Source: Pediococcus acidilactici DSM 20284 | Lineage (GTDB): Bacteria > Bacillota > Bacilli > Lactobacillales > Lactobacillaceae | DNA length: 64,000 bases | Direction: 5' to 3' | NCBI RefSeq assembly: GCF_000146325.1 | Contig: NZ_GL397067.1 | Span: 1,556,850 to 1,620,849 of the forward strand | Shown here: positions 9,340 to 16,934 of the stretch, piece by piece | Numbering within the stretch: the first letter of the stretch is position 1 | How the letters are laid out: each line of letters starts with the position of its first letter | Notes under the pieces: model-generated | Databases searched by the model: none | The model's input: the letters and a program-made list of their open reading frames with translations, nothing else | Told to the model about the DNA's origin: nothing | Position numbers and translations under genes: made by a program

Positions 9340-9479
9340 TTTTGAGTCGCTGCATAGCCGAAACGTGCTCTGAAACCTAGCTTTTTCCGGTTAACCAAAT
9401 TAAGGCGCCGATTGCTTAAACCGCAATCAACGCCTTAACTTCGTTAATCCTCAAAAGCTGCCCAGGTTTCAGAGCACTC
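9340..9479 (-). repeat. Structured repeat, copy A (long hairpin)
   Basis: On the minus strand a near-perfect hairpin: GTGCTCTGAAACCT pairs with AGGTTTCAGAGCAC, then AGCTT with AAGCT, GATTAAC with GTTAACC, TTAAGGCG with CGCCTTAA, and GATTG with CAATC. The internal loop bases GAGGA and CCGGA and the tail GGCTATGCAGCGAC recur in the copies at 53177-53544. It starts directly at the guaC stop, so it may also end guaC transcripts. Confidence 0.8.
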
Positions 9480-10457
9480 TTATAATATATCCCCATTAAA
9501 AATCGAATTCTTCACAATTACGTAGTCGACCTTTCTAATCGATTCCAAATCGCGTCCTCCCGCATATGAAACCGCCGACTGCAAATCTTCTTGCATTGCC
9601 TTCAACGTATCCGCTAAATGTCCGCGTTGATGAATCCAAATCTTCTTCCCTTCGACGTTTTTCGCCTCTCCCTTTTGGTATTGAGAAGCACTACCGAAGT
9701 ATTCCTTATAGGTGACACCGTCTTCCACCTTGGTTTCCCCTGGTGATTCGATATGTCCTGCAAATAACGAACCAATCATCACCATGGTTGCCCCGAAGCG
9801 AATTGATTTTGCAATGTCCCCGTGGTTCCGGATTCCGCCATCGGCAATCAGTGGCTTACGAGCAACTTTTGCACACCAACGTAAAGCTGATAGTTGCCAG
9901 CCGCCGGTTCCAAAACCAGTCTTCAACTTAGTAATGCAGACCTTTCCTGGTCCAATTCCAATTTTAGTTGCGTCCGCGCCGGCACTTTCTAGTTCACGAA
10001 CCCCTTCAGGAGTCCCGACGTTTCCAGCAATTACAAAACTTTCTGGTAATTTTTCTTTAATGTAATGAATCATGTCAATTACGGTTTGCGCATGCCCATG
10101 GGCCACGTCAATCGTAATGTAGTCAGGGACTAAATTCTTAGCAGCTAATTCGTCAATAAAGTCGTATTCGCCGTCTTTAACACCCACACTAATAGAAGAA
10201 ATCAATCCTTTAGCCTTCATTTTTTTGACAAAAGCTAACCGAGTTTCTGGTTCAAAACGGTGCATGATGTAAAAATAGCCATCTGCCGCTAACTTTTCCG
10301 CAATTTCTTCGTTGATAATGGTCTGCATATTAGCCGGCACTACCGGTAGCTTAAACGTATGTTTTCCCAATTCAACTGTTGGATCACATTCACTACGGCT
10401 GCGAACAACACACTTAGCTGGAATTAGTTGAATGTCTTCATAATCAAATACTTTCAT
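9480..10457 (-). CDS. guaC: GMP reductase
   Basis: A 325-residue member of the IMPDH/GMP reductase barrel family. It converts GMP to IMP with NADPH, recycling guanine nucleotides. The active-site loop is [18 protein letters not shown] (catalytic Cys in KVCIT), preceded by [10 protein letters not shown] and followed by [15 protein letters not shown]. The segment [18 protein letters not shown] is typical of the GuaC2 type of Firmicutes. It lacks the CBS domains of IMP dehydrogenase. RBS GAGGGG precedes the ATG at 10455-10457. It is monocistronic. Confidence 0.95.
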   Translation of the reverse strand: MKVFDYEDIQLIPAKCVVRSRSECDPTVELGKHTFKLPVVPANMQTIINEEIAEKLAADGYFYIMHRFEPETRLAFVKKMKAKGLISSISVGVKDGEYDFIDELAAKNLVPDYITIDVAHGHAQTVIDMIHYIKEKLPESFVIAGNVGTPEGVRELESAGADATKIGIGPGKVCITKLKTGFGTGGWQLSALRWCAKVARKPLIADGGIRNHGDIAKSIRFGATMVMIGSLFAGHIESPGETKVEDGVTYKEYFGSASQYQKGEAKNVEGKKIWIHQRGHLADTLKAMQEDLQSAVSYAGGRDLESIRKVDYVIVKNSIFNGDIL

Positions 10458-10507
10458 TCTGGTCCCCTCGAATTGATTAAATTAATGGCCAATCGCCACC
10501 AAGCAAT

Positions 10508-10536
10508 AATATACACTAACTTTATCAACAAAACAA
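10508..10536 (-). promoter_or_regulatory. Promoter of guaC
   Basis: On the minus strand TTGTTT (10531-10536) and TATATT (10508-10513), 17-base spacer. The -35 is only partly consensus. Confidence 0.5.
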
Positions 10537-10658
10537 GTTAAAAAAGTTCGCTTTCTCACCTAATAAATCGTTAATATATTTCTTATCATCTAATGATAAT
10601 GTCATTATGCGAATTATTCACCATTTCTCCCGCGATTCTAGTACAATTGATCCGCAAA

Positions 10659-10695
10659 CAAAAAAAGCACCCAACTTTTAAATCGTTGGATGCTT
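10659..10695 (-). terminator. Terminator downstream of tRNA-Arg
   Basis: On the minus strand AAGCATCCAAC pairs with GTTGGGTGCTT, followed by a T run. It lies about 70 bases after the tRNA. Confidence 0.8.
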
Positions 10696-10765
10696 CTTGA
10701 AAGGCATTTGGTTGGCACTTTCTTTCGAAATCCCTTTGTCCGCAACGCTTCAAGCCATATAACAA

Positions 10766-10839
10766 TGTCCCCGGCGAGAATCGAACTCGCAACCTATCGC
10801 TTAGGAGGCGATTGCTCTATCCAGTTGAGCCACGGAGAC
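10766..10839 (-). tRNA. tRNA-Arg (anticodon CCT)
   Basis: A full cloverleaf on the minus strand. The acceptor GTCTCCG pairs with CGGGGAC, the anticodon stem is ATCGC/GCGAT with loop CTCCTAA (anticodon CCT, reading AGG), and the T arm is GCGAG-TTCGATT-CTCGC. The discriminator is A and CCA is not encoded. Confidence 0.95.
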
Positions 10840-10943
10840 CTAATAATTTAGTATTACATGAATTTTAAATTCTGTAAAGTTGTCCTGCCAGATTAGTAGC
10901 ACCTCTCCTAAAAGGCATCTCTTCATTCCACCCCTAAACAACT

Positions 10944-10995
10944 AAAAAAACCGTCCCAGTAATTATTAGATTTTGTCTAACAAATATGGACGGTT
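10944..10995 (-). terminator. Terminator after the small DNA-binding protein gene
   Basis: On the minus strand AACCGTCC pairs with GGACGGTT around an inner hairpin (TTAGA/TCTAA), followed by TTTTTTT. Confidence 0.7.
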
Positions 10996-11075
10996 CATAA
11001 TTTCTGAAACCTTGTTCAGAATAATGCTCGAATTTGAAAATTTTTCAAGCCGGTGTAACCTAGTATTTCAAAAAA

Positions 11076-11330
11076 TTATCTAGGAAGCTTTGCCTTTTCA
11101 ATGTTTTTCTTATCCAAGTCTTCGTACTTAATCCCCGTTACACTTTCCATGCCTTCACGGGTAACGATTAATTGTTTACCAAATTTTCGGATTGTGCCTG
11201 TTGGGAAGCGTTCTGGATACTTGTTATAGATTGTTCGCACGTAATCCTTTTGCTTGCCCCACATTAGGCTTGCTTCACGACTTCCGATTAATTCATCTGT
11301 GTTAAGGTCAATTTTTAAATTTTTCGACAT
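11076..11330 (-). CDS. Small helix-turn-helix type protein
   Basis: An 84-residue protein. The stretch GSREASLMWGKQKDYVRTIY followed by PTGTIRKFGKQLIVTREGME reads like a winged helix-turn-helix of the excisionase/antitoxin-like kind, with a helix pair and then a beta hairpin. I infer DNA binding; no target is known. The start is placed at 11330 (MSKNLKIDL) because AGAGGAAT lies just upstream. It stands alone, with its own terminator. Confidence 0.6.
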   Translation of the reverse strand: MSKNLKIDLNTDELIGSREASLMWGKQKDYVRTIYNKYPERFPTGTIRKFGKQLIVTREGMESVTGIKYEDLDKKNIEKAKLPR

Positions 11331-11560
11331 ACTTATTCCTCTTTTCTCTACATTCAAACTCTCAGCGTGTCTTGTTATCTAAAGGGTAAATCTATTTATC
11401 CTTATATTAGCAAAAAAACTGTTATATGGCTTGTAATAGGCTCAAACTTAATCTTTCTTAAAATACTAGCTACTCCCCCCTATGTATCACAAGATAATAA
11501 ACAAAAACGGGCATACTGTATTTTACCACAAAGAAAAAGATCAAGAACAATAAATGTAAT
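11331..11560. other. Intergenic spacer
   Basis: AT-rich spacer between the small HTH gene and the terminator of the DUF2187 gene. No protein-like frame or stable RNA fold stands out. Confidence 0.5.
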
Positions 11561-11600
11561 AAAAAACCCCAAACCGGCTCTTCTTACCCGATTTGGAGTT
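11561..11600 (-). terminator. Terminator after the DUF2187 gene
   Basis: On the minus strand AACTCCAAATCGG pairs with CCGGTTTGGGGTT, followed by TTTTA. Confidence 0.8.
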
Positions 11601-11612
11601 CCTAGAGAAGGC

Positions 11613-11849
11613 TTAAGCTTTTTTAGTTGCTTCACTCATCCGTACTACAACCCGACCATGTAAATCGTGCAATTCCTCTGAACGTGAATTAGCAACGCTG
11701 GCTGGGTCAATTTCGATTAAAATTGAGTTTTCATAGACTTTTCCAACGGTTCCTGCAAAACCAGTTGGTAGAAGATCAGTTTTCTTCACCGTAACTTCGT
11801 CGCCTACATCAAATGGTTTCTTTTCGTCAACTTTTTCCTTATCCGCCAT
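11613..11849 (-). CDS. DUF2187 family protein
   Basis: A 78-residue protein with an SH3/KOW-like core: VGDEVTVKKTDLLPTGFAGT and YENSILIEI. This is the pattern of the DUF2187 (YkvS) family found across Bacilli. The role is unknown; small KOW-like barrels often bind RNA or ribosomes, which here is only an inference. It lies 11 bases after the LCP gene, so the two are probably one transcript ended by the terminator at 11561-11600. Confidence 0.75.
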   Translation of the reverse strand: MADKEKVDEKKPFDVGDEVTVKKTDLLPTGFAGTVGKVYENSILIEIDPASVANSRSEELHDLHGRVVVRMSEATKKA

Positions 11850-11860
11850 TGTTATCTCCT

Positions 11861-12892
11861 TTAATTCCCTGCATTAATGTTTTCACTCTCTACCTGACTA
11901 TTACTTACGTTAGCAGCTCCATTAGCTGATAACGCCGCAGTCCCGGTTTCGGCGTGCTTCAAGCCGAGGCCTTTTCTTATGAAATCAGTCACCCGTTGTA
12001 GCTCGGTGTGGGAAACAATTTCCATCGATTGTCCATTGACCATTTGACCACTGCCTTGAGCATGGGTTTCTTCAATGTTCTTCGATGCGGCCCGGTAATT
12101 CTTTGCCAAGTCCACGAGGTTACCAAACGTAAAGTCGGTTTGGGTTTCGTTAGCAATTGAATCGATAAAGTCTTTATTAAGCAATGCTGAAACCGAACTG
12201 CTCTTGCCAAGGATAGCAGTTAACACTGCCCTTTGTCTAGTCTGACGCCCGTAATCGTTTTGCGGATCGTCATAACGCATCCGGGAGTAGGCCAGCGCCT
12301 TCTTCCCGTCCATGTGAGTCTTAACACCCTTTTTAAAGGTATAACCATCATACGTAAAGCTGAGCGTTGGAGTAATATCAACTCCACCTACTTCGTCAAC
12401 GACCTTTTGCATGCCACCCATGTTAACTAAGACGTAGTAATCAATCGGAATGTTGAAAACCGATTGTACCGCGCGAATCGCAGTTCCTGCCTTACCAAAT
12501 GCGTAAGCAGCGTTAATTTTAGACGGCGACTTTTCTTCGTACCCTGGAATGGTAACCCCTAAATCCCGCGGGATGCTAGTAATCGTCGTTTTATTTGTCT
12601 TTGGATTAATCGTAACCACCATCATACTATCGGTCCGTCCCTTATACGAACGACCGAGTGCTCCGGTATCCGTTCCCATTAATAGGATCGAAATTGGCTT
12701 TTTATTAGCAACTAAATCGGCGGTATTCCGTTGTTTTTTAATACCTGCACTACTGTAGGTACTATCAACCGCATTTTTGACATTCTGGTACTTGCGCACC
12801 CCATAGAATATTCCACCAAGCAAAATAACTGCTATAACAATTAAAATAGTATTGCGCACCGTGTGCGACGCTCTTCTACGTTCTCTACGCAT
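11861..12892 (-). CDS. LytR-CpsA-Psr family glycopolymer ligase
   Basis: About 343 residues: a short basic N-terminus, one membrane segment (residues about 15-35), then an extracellular LCP domain. Motifs include ISILLMGTDTG, GRTDSMMVVTINP, TITSIPRDLGV, KINAAYAFGKAG and the Arg-rich ALAYSRMRYDDP...YGRQTRQRAV. LCP enzymes move teichoic acid or capsular polymer from undecaprenyl phosphate to peptidoglycan. The start at 12892 (MRRERRRA) is preferred because GGTGGG lies 9 bases upstream. A Ser/Asn/Ala-rich C-terminal tail follows the domain. It could attach the exopolysaccharide made by the cluster at 37-50 kb, but nothing in the sequence ties them. Confidence 0.9.
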   Translation of the reverse strand: MRRERRRASHTVRNTILIVIAVILLGGIFYGVRKYQNVKNAVDSTYSSAGIKKQRNTADLVANKKPISILLMGTDTGALGRSYKGRTDSMMVVTINPKTNKTTITSIPRDLGVTIPGYEEKSPSKINAAYAFGKAGTAIRAVQSVFNIPIDYYVLVNMGGMQKVVDEVGGVDITPTLSFTYDGYTFKKGVKTHMDGKKALAYSRMRYDDPQNDYGRQTRQRAVLTAILGKSSSVSALLNKDFIDSIANETQTDFTFGNLVDLAKNYRAASKNIEETHAQGSGQMVNGQSMEIVSHTELQRVTDFIRKGLGLKHAETGTAALSANGAANVSNSQVESENINAGN

Positions 12893-12985
12893 AAAATTAT
12901 ACCCACCTTTCAACAGTGACTATATTACACTATTTCAGGCCCTTTTTAACTAAAAAATTAATAATTAAGCAAAACTAAATAATAT

Positions 12986-14302
12986 TTAATTTGATTTCTT
13001 TGCGCGGGGCTTCCCCTTCCGTTTCAAATGCTTCTTCTTCCCTTTTTTCTTAGGCTTTGAGGAAGCAACGGGGCTCACCTTCGTTGCTGCTTTACGAGTT
13101 TTAACATCCCGTAAAGGAGCTTTTTGTGGCGCTTCTTCGGCAACTGGCGCAGACGTTTGTTTTTCGTCCGCCACTTGTTCGGCAACTTGCCGAGCTTTAG
13201 TAGCGGTCATTATCTGGCGGTTAGCAATTGCCAATTTTTCTGCCGGTTGGTCCAGCTCCCGCAAGATCTTCTTTAGGTTTCGGATGTCGTGGTCATCTCC
13301 CAGGCTAATCACAAAGCCCGCCTGGCCCATGCGTCCGGTCCGTCCAACCCGATGAGTGTAGGTAGTGGCGTCCCGCGGAATGTCGTAGTTAATTACGGCC
13401 GGGAGGTTTTCAATGTCCAATCCCCGAGCCGCAACGTCGGTAACCATTAATAAGGAAAGTTCCTTCTTCTTAAACCGGCGCATTGCTGCAGCCCGGTCAA
13501 TTTGTACCTGGTGTCCCGCAATTTTGCCGACCTTAACGCCTTCGTGCTTCAAAAGGGCGGTAATTTTTTCCATCGTCGCTACGTGGTTAAAGAATACCAA
13601 CCCTTGGAACTTCTTTACCCGACTTAATTGGCGTAAAATTTGTGGTTTGTTCTTCGGTGAAGCAGTTAGCCAACCGTGTTGCACCGCCCCCCGGGTCTGG
13701 TCTTCAGCCCGGACGTCAATTACTTGCGGCGTTACGCCAAACCAGGTTTGCAAATCATCTATTGCAAGGTCGTTAGTGGCTGAAAAGAAGCTCAATTGGA
13801 CGTCACTCGGTAATTGGTCTTCAATCTGACGCACGTCTTCGAGGGCTTCCCCCGTCAAAATTTCGTCAGCTTCGTCAATTACTAAACTCTGAATTTCCTT
13901 CACCTTGAGGCGTCGCTCATTAATTAAGGTAAGTACTCGCCCAGGGGTTCCTACGATAATCTCGGGCTTCTTCTTTTTTAACCGTTCAATCTGACGTTGC
14001 ACGTTCGCTCCGCCGGTGATTGAGGTAGTCTTCAAGTTAATTAAACTTGCCCATTCGCGAAAAACGTCCGTGGTTTGGATCGCCAACTCTTGGGAAGGCG
14101 CCAATACTAGCAATTGCGGACCGTTGCCTGGAATCACTTTTTCCAGTAATGGCAAAGCAAATGCTAAGGTTTTTCCGGAACCAGTTGGGGAAAGTCCTAA
14201 GACAGTTTCTCCCGCCCGGAGCGGTTCGGCAACCCGTTCTTGAATTAAGGTTGGTTGCTTAAAGCCCTTTTCTTGAAAATGTTGTTGAAATAAATCGTTC
14301 AT
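12986..14302 (-). CDS. DEAD-box RNA helicase
   Basis: 438 residues. Q motif region GFKQPTLIQERV, Walker A SPTGSGKT, motif Ib GTPGRVL, DEAD box VIDEADEIL, motif III SATN, and motif VI HRVGRTGRMG. The C-terminus is a long Lys/Arg-rich tail (KPKKKGKKKHLKRKGKPRAK) suited to RNA binding. It likely unwinds RNA in ribosome assembly or decay, as CshA/CshB-type helicases do. It starts 6 bases after the oxidoreductase stop, so it shares that transcript. Confidence 0.9.
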   Translation of the reverse strand: MNDLFQQHFQEKGFKQPTLIQERVAEPLRAGETVLGLSPTGSGKTLAFALPLLEKVIPGNGPQLLVLAPSQELAIQTTDVFREWASLINLKTTSITGGANVQRQIERLKKKKPEIIVGTPGRVLTLINERRLKVKEIQSLVIDEADEILTGEALEDVRQIEDQLPSDVQLSFFSATNDLAIDDLQTWFGVTPQVIDVRAEDQTRGAVQHGWLTASPKNKPQILRQLSRVKKFQGLVFFNHVATMEKITALLKHEGVKVGKIAGHQVQIDRAAAMRRFKKKELSLLMVTDVAARGLDIENLPAVINYDIPRDATTYTHRVGRTGRMGQAGFVISLGDDHDIRNLKKILRELDQPAEKLAIANRQIMTATKARQVAEQVADEKQTSAPVAEEAPQKAPLRDVKTRKAATKVSPVASSKPKKKGKKKHLKRKGKPRAKKSN

Positions 14303-14308
14303 GAAAGT

Positions 14309-15316
14309 TTAATCCTCTTCTTTTTCATTGGTAAAGTATATCTTACCATTTTGCCGGAGGTTATAGAGCAATTTATTGACGTTTCGACTCAAAGTTAGCC
14401 ATTCTTGGTAATCCCTTTGATTCTGCGGATCATCCGGATCGTTAATTACCCGCGCAAAGTCAGTTGCTTCGGCAATCATTGGGTTTTCGTCTGGAGCGGT
14501 GCTAATCAATTCCTTGTCTCCGGACGCATTCAAATATTCAACCCGGTTTAATTCAGCCGCGTTGTCCATAATAATGGTATCTTTCAAACCATAAATTTCT
14601 GAACCAATTTCTGAATTGACGTTCTTTCCAATGTTTAGAACCACGTCATATTCTGGGTAACGTAAAATTGCGACGCCCTTACCATCGGCACCAGTGCGCA
14701 ATTTTTGATTGAAGTAAGCCACTTCGTCTGGCATTCCAAACCAAACCATCGCGTCGTATGCAAGGTAAACTCCGAGGTCTTGCAGCGCGCCTCCGGCAAA
14801 TTTCAACGAAAAGATGTTTGGTTCGTTGCCGGATAGATAACTATCAAACCGACTAGAATACTTCGCGTAAGTTAGCGTTGCGCCCTGGATTTCGTCCATT
14901 TCGGCAATCTTTTGGGTGATTGCTTTGAAATTAGGTTCGTGAATATGCCGAGCTGCTTCGAATAGTTTAGCTTGCGGGTGCGCCTTTAAAATTTTGTCTA
15001 ATGCCATCCATTCGGTAGGATTGGCAACGATGGGCTTTTCCACTACCGCTACCTTATCGGCTTCCAAAACTTGTTTAGCTTGAGCGAAGTGCAAGCTGTT
15101 AGGTGAGGCAATGTAAACAGCATCAATTTCGTCATCGTTAACCATATCGGCAATTTGGTCGTAGAACTTAGTTGCCCCGTTCTTATCCCCAAACTCGTGT
15201 GCCTTTTCGAGAGTCCGCGAATAAACCGCTGTCAATTTCCATTCTTTGCTAGCATGGGCAGCATCCACATACTGCTGGGTAATCCAATTAGTTCCAATAA
15301 TTCCAAATTTAATCAT
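14309..15316 (-). CDS. Gfo/Idh/MocA family oxidoreductase
   Basis: 335 residues. An N-terminal Rossmann fold (FGIIGTNWITQQYVDAA) binds NAD(P); AVYIASPNSLHFAQA and VVEKPIVANPTEW match the family's cofactor loop, with the conserved Lys in EKP. A C-terminal alpha/beta domain would bind a sugar or other polyol-like substrate. The substrate is unknown. RBS AAGGAGG precedes the ATG at 15314-15316. It is co-transcribed with the DEAD-box helicase, a pairing with no clear metabolic logic. Confidence 0.85.
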   Translation of the reverse strand: MIKFGIIGTNWITQQYVDAAHASKEWKLTAVYSRTLEKAHEFGDKNGATKFYDQIADMVNDDEIDAVYIASPNSLHFAQAKQVLEADKVAVVEKPIVANPTEWMALDKILKAHPQAKLFEAARHIHEPNFKAITQKIAEMDEIQGATLTYAKYSSRFDSYLSGNEPNIFSLKFAGGALQDLGVYLAYDAMVWFGMPDEVAYFNQKLRTGADGKGVAILRYPEYDVVLNIGKNVNSEIGSEIYGLKDTIIMDNAAELNRVEYLNASGDKELISTAPDENPMIAEATDFARVINDPDDPQNQRDYQEWLTLSRNVNKLLYNLRQNGKIYFTNEKEED

Positions 15317-15468
15317 GCTGTTTTCCTCCTTTAAATTTCTAACTCTATTCTACCTTAATTAAGGTAAGTTATTCAGCGTAGAATTGCAAAAATGTTTTCT
15401 CGACTGGTAAATTCGCAAAGAATTTTTGGTTGCCGCAGATATTTAACCACGGAAAAATCACCACCCTT

Positions 15469-15483
15469 GATAAGCGCTTTCAT
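15469..15483 (-). promoter_or_regulatory. cre site (CcpA) candidate
   Basis: On the minus strand ATGAAAGCGCTTATC fits WTGAAARCGYTTWWN at every position. It lies about 150 bases upstream of the oxidoreductase start and about 145 upstream of the DUF4828 start, so either could be under carbon catabolite control. Confidence 0.6.
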
Positions 15484-15585
15484 TAATCGTTGCGGGGTGC
15501 AATATTACAAAACGATTTCGATTACTTCAATTTTTTAACAAGTGCTAAAAACTAAGCCGTTTTACTACTTCGCCTACCCAAATAA

Positions 15586-15594
15586 TGTTATATT
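15586..15594 (+). promoter_or_regulatory. Extended -10 promoter of the DUF4828 gene
   Basis: TGTTATATT, an extended -10 about 35 bases upstream of the start codon. The -35 is poor. Confidence 0.4.
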
Positions 15595-15627
15595 TAAGTG
15601 GACAATAAAGAGAAGGAGTATGGGCGT

Positions 15628-16008
15628 ATGAACTGGCAAAAAACAGCACTTGGTGACCTTTTTTCATTAATTCGTTTCGATTCTAAAAAAACCGATAAAA
15701 CTGAAGAAACCGTCAGTCCGTTTTTCTTTGCCGGGACCTGGTTATATCACGAGCCCAATACTAATCGAGAACACGAATTAAAAATTTTACCTAACTACGA
15801 CGTTTACCTGGACGGAAAATTATTGAAAACGGTGGTCGAAGATTTGGATAGTTACCGAATCACCTTCATTGACCGTTTTGGCTACCACCTCGTGGTTAAG
15901 GCTAACGAATACCGCCCAATCAGCGTTTACGATGAAGCTAACAACGAAACTTACGCAATCGTTGATGCAGAAAAAGAGCCTGAAAATCGTCCCGAAAAAG
16001 AGGATTGA
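15628..16008 (+). CDS. DUF4828 family protein
   Basis: About 126 residues, matching the lactobacillus family DUF4828 by FFFAGTWLYHEPNTNREHEL and LKILPNYDVYLDGKLL. It looks like a small soluble beta-rich protein with no signal peptide. The function is unknown. The ATG at 15628 is chosen over the upstream in-frame GTG because AAGGAG sits 9 bases before it. Its last codons form part of the following terminator stem. Confidence 0.75.
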   Translation: MNWQKTALGDLFSLIRFDSKKTDKTEETVSPFFFAGTWLYHEPNTNREHELKILPNYDVYLDGKLLKTVVEDLDSYRITFIDRFGYHLVVKANEYRPISVYDEANNETYAIVDAEKEPENRPEKED

Positions 16009-16024
16009 TTTTCAGGCTCTTTTT
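15971..16024. terminator. Bidirectional terminator overlapping a stop codon
   Basis: AAAAAGAGCCTGAAAATC (15971-15988) pairs perfectly with GATTTTCAGGCTCTTTTT (16007-16024). The right arm begins inside the stop codon of the DUF4828 gene. It also serves the convergent GH25-like gene. Confidence 0.9.
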
Positions 16025-16048
16025 CATTTACTGAAAGTTGCCCATCAT

Positions 16049-16816
16049 CTAGTACTTCTGCCATTCCTGACGTCCGCCGTTAAAATATGAAACTGGCAAT
16101 TCAATTTCCCGGCGGTCGGTCTTCAGCGTCCGCTGATTATCGTATTCCACAAATTCTACATGCCGGTCGGCCTTTTGAACTTTCTCGGCTTCCAACCAAA
16201 ACTGGCTTTGTTTAACGTATTTTGGATACAGTCGTTGCCGAATTTCCGGAGTAGTCTTAATTACGACCGGTTGTCCATAATAATTAGCTAACCGCCGGAC
16301 CAACTCGGCTAAGATGGGGCCCTGCTTCTTCCAATCCACCTTCTCCGCCGTATCTTCCCCGTAGTAGCTCACCCGGATTACCACCGGGAGCTGCCCGGTA
16401 TTACTTTTCACTTTGCGACTAATATATTGAAGCTGCTTTACCGCACTTCTTTCAAAACTAAAGTTGTGCACCACCCCGACCTTAAGGTTAGTTGCACGTA
16501 ACCGGTCGTAGTTCGTGTTAAACGAATCATCAAAGTACGTGGCGCCCGTCGTCGCATTTAAATAGACAAACTTTACTTTTTGCTTAGCCAAATCTTGAAA
16601 ATTGACGATCCCATCTGCTTGATCAATCACGCATCCGCGGATTGAATATGGTGAAAGGGTCTGCTGTTCTTGCTGTTGGACGTGCCAAAAGATTCCCCAG
16701 CCTCCCGCAATTAGTAACGCCAACGCGATTACGATGGAAAGAATCAATCGGCGTTGACGTTTGATGGCTGCCTTAGCAAACCGGGGACGCTGAGCCGCGC
16801 GCAGATTTTGTTTCAT
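16049..16816 (-). CDS. GH25-like membrane-anchored protein lacking catalytic acids
   Basis: 255 residues: a basic N-terminus, one membrane anchor (about residues 23-44), then a domain that follows GH25 lysozymes. RGCVIDQADG matches the first strand (Asp65), KFVYLNATTGATY matches the usual KATEG strand, and LKVGVVHNFSF the next. The family's catalytic D-x-E after LPxV is replaced: LPVVIRVSYYGE has Arg148 and Ser150 in place of Asp and Glu. Muramidase activity is therefore doubtful; a binding or scaffold role on the wall is an inference. RBS GGAGGCGGC precedes the ATG at 16814-16816. It is convergent with the DUF4828 gene. Confidence 0.75.
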   Translation of the reverse strand: MKQNLRAAQRPRFAKAAIKRQRRLILSIVIALALLIAGGWGIFWHVQQQEQQTLSPYSIRGCVIDQADGIVNFQDLAKQKVKFVYLNATTGATYFDDSFNTNYDRLRATNLKVGVVHNFSFERSAVKQLQYISRKVKSNTGQLPVVIRVSYYGEDTAEKVDWKKQGPILAELVRRLANYYGQPVVIKTTPEIRQRLYPKYVKQSQFWLEAEKVQKADRHVEFVEYDNQRTLKTDRREIELPVSYFNGGRQEWQKY

Positions 16817-16897
16817 CGTGCCGCCTCCTCATTGTTGAATATTGTACACTTATCCCCTATAATATTCGAATTATCATTAAAAATATTTTCAGAAAAC

Positions 16898-16921
16898 ACG
16901 AACGTTTCTGGCAACGTTCGT
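16898..16921 (+). promoter_or_regulatory. Perfect inverted repeat before the permease RBS
   Basis: ACGAACGTT (16898-16906) and AACGTTCGT (16913-16921) form a 9-bp stem with a 6-base loop, ending 3 bases before AGGGGG of the permease. It could be an operator or a translation-controlling hairpin. Confidence 0.5.
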
Positions 16922-16934
16922 TCAGGGGGTTTTT

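Larger units (their letters stand above)
15317..15627. other. Divergent intergenic region
   Basis: Contains the upstream region of the oxidoreductase (minus) and of the DUF4828 gene (plus), with a cre-like site at 15469-15483 and an extended -10 at 15586-15594. Nothing else is seen. Confidence 0.5.

Noticed and set aside
9712-10065. 117-codon open frame opposite guaC
   Set aside because: Shadow of guaC, no RBS, low-complexity Pro/Ser pattern typical of antisense frames.
10586-10792. Open frame running through the terminator and 3' part of tRNA-Arg
   Set aside because: It overlaps the tRNA and its terminator, so it is not a plausible gene.
13413-13829. 138-codon open frame opposite the DEAD-box helicase gene
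   Set aside because: Antisense shadow; the helicase motifs on the other strand are complete.
16850-16934. T-box leader for the amino acid permease
   Set aside because: The region is too short and lacks the T-box sequence and specifier stem; only a simple palindrome is present.
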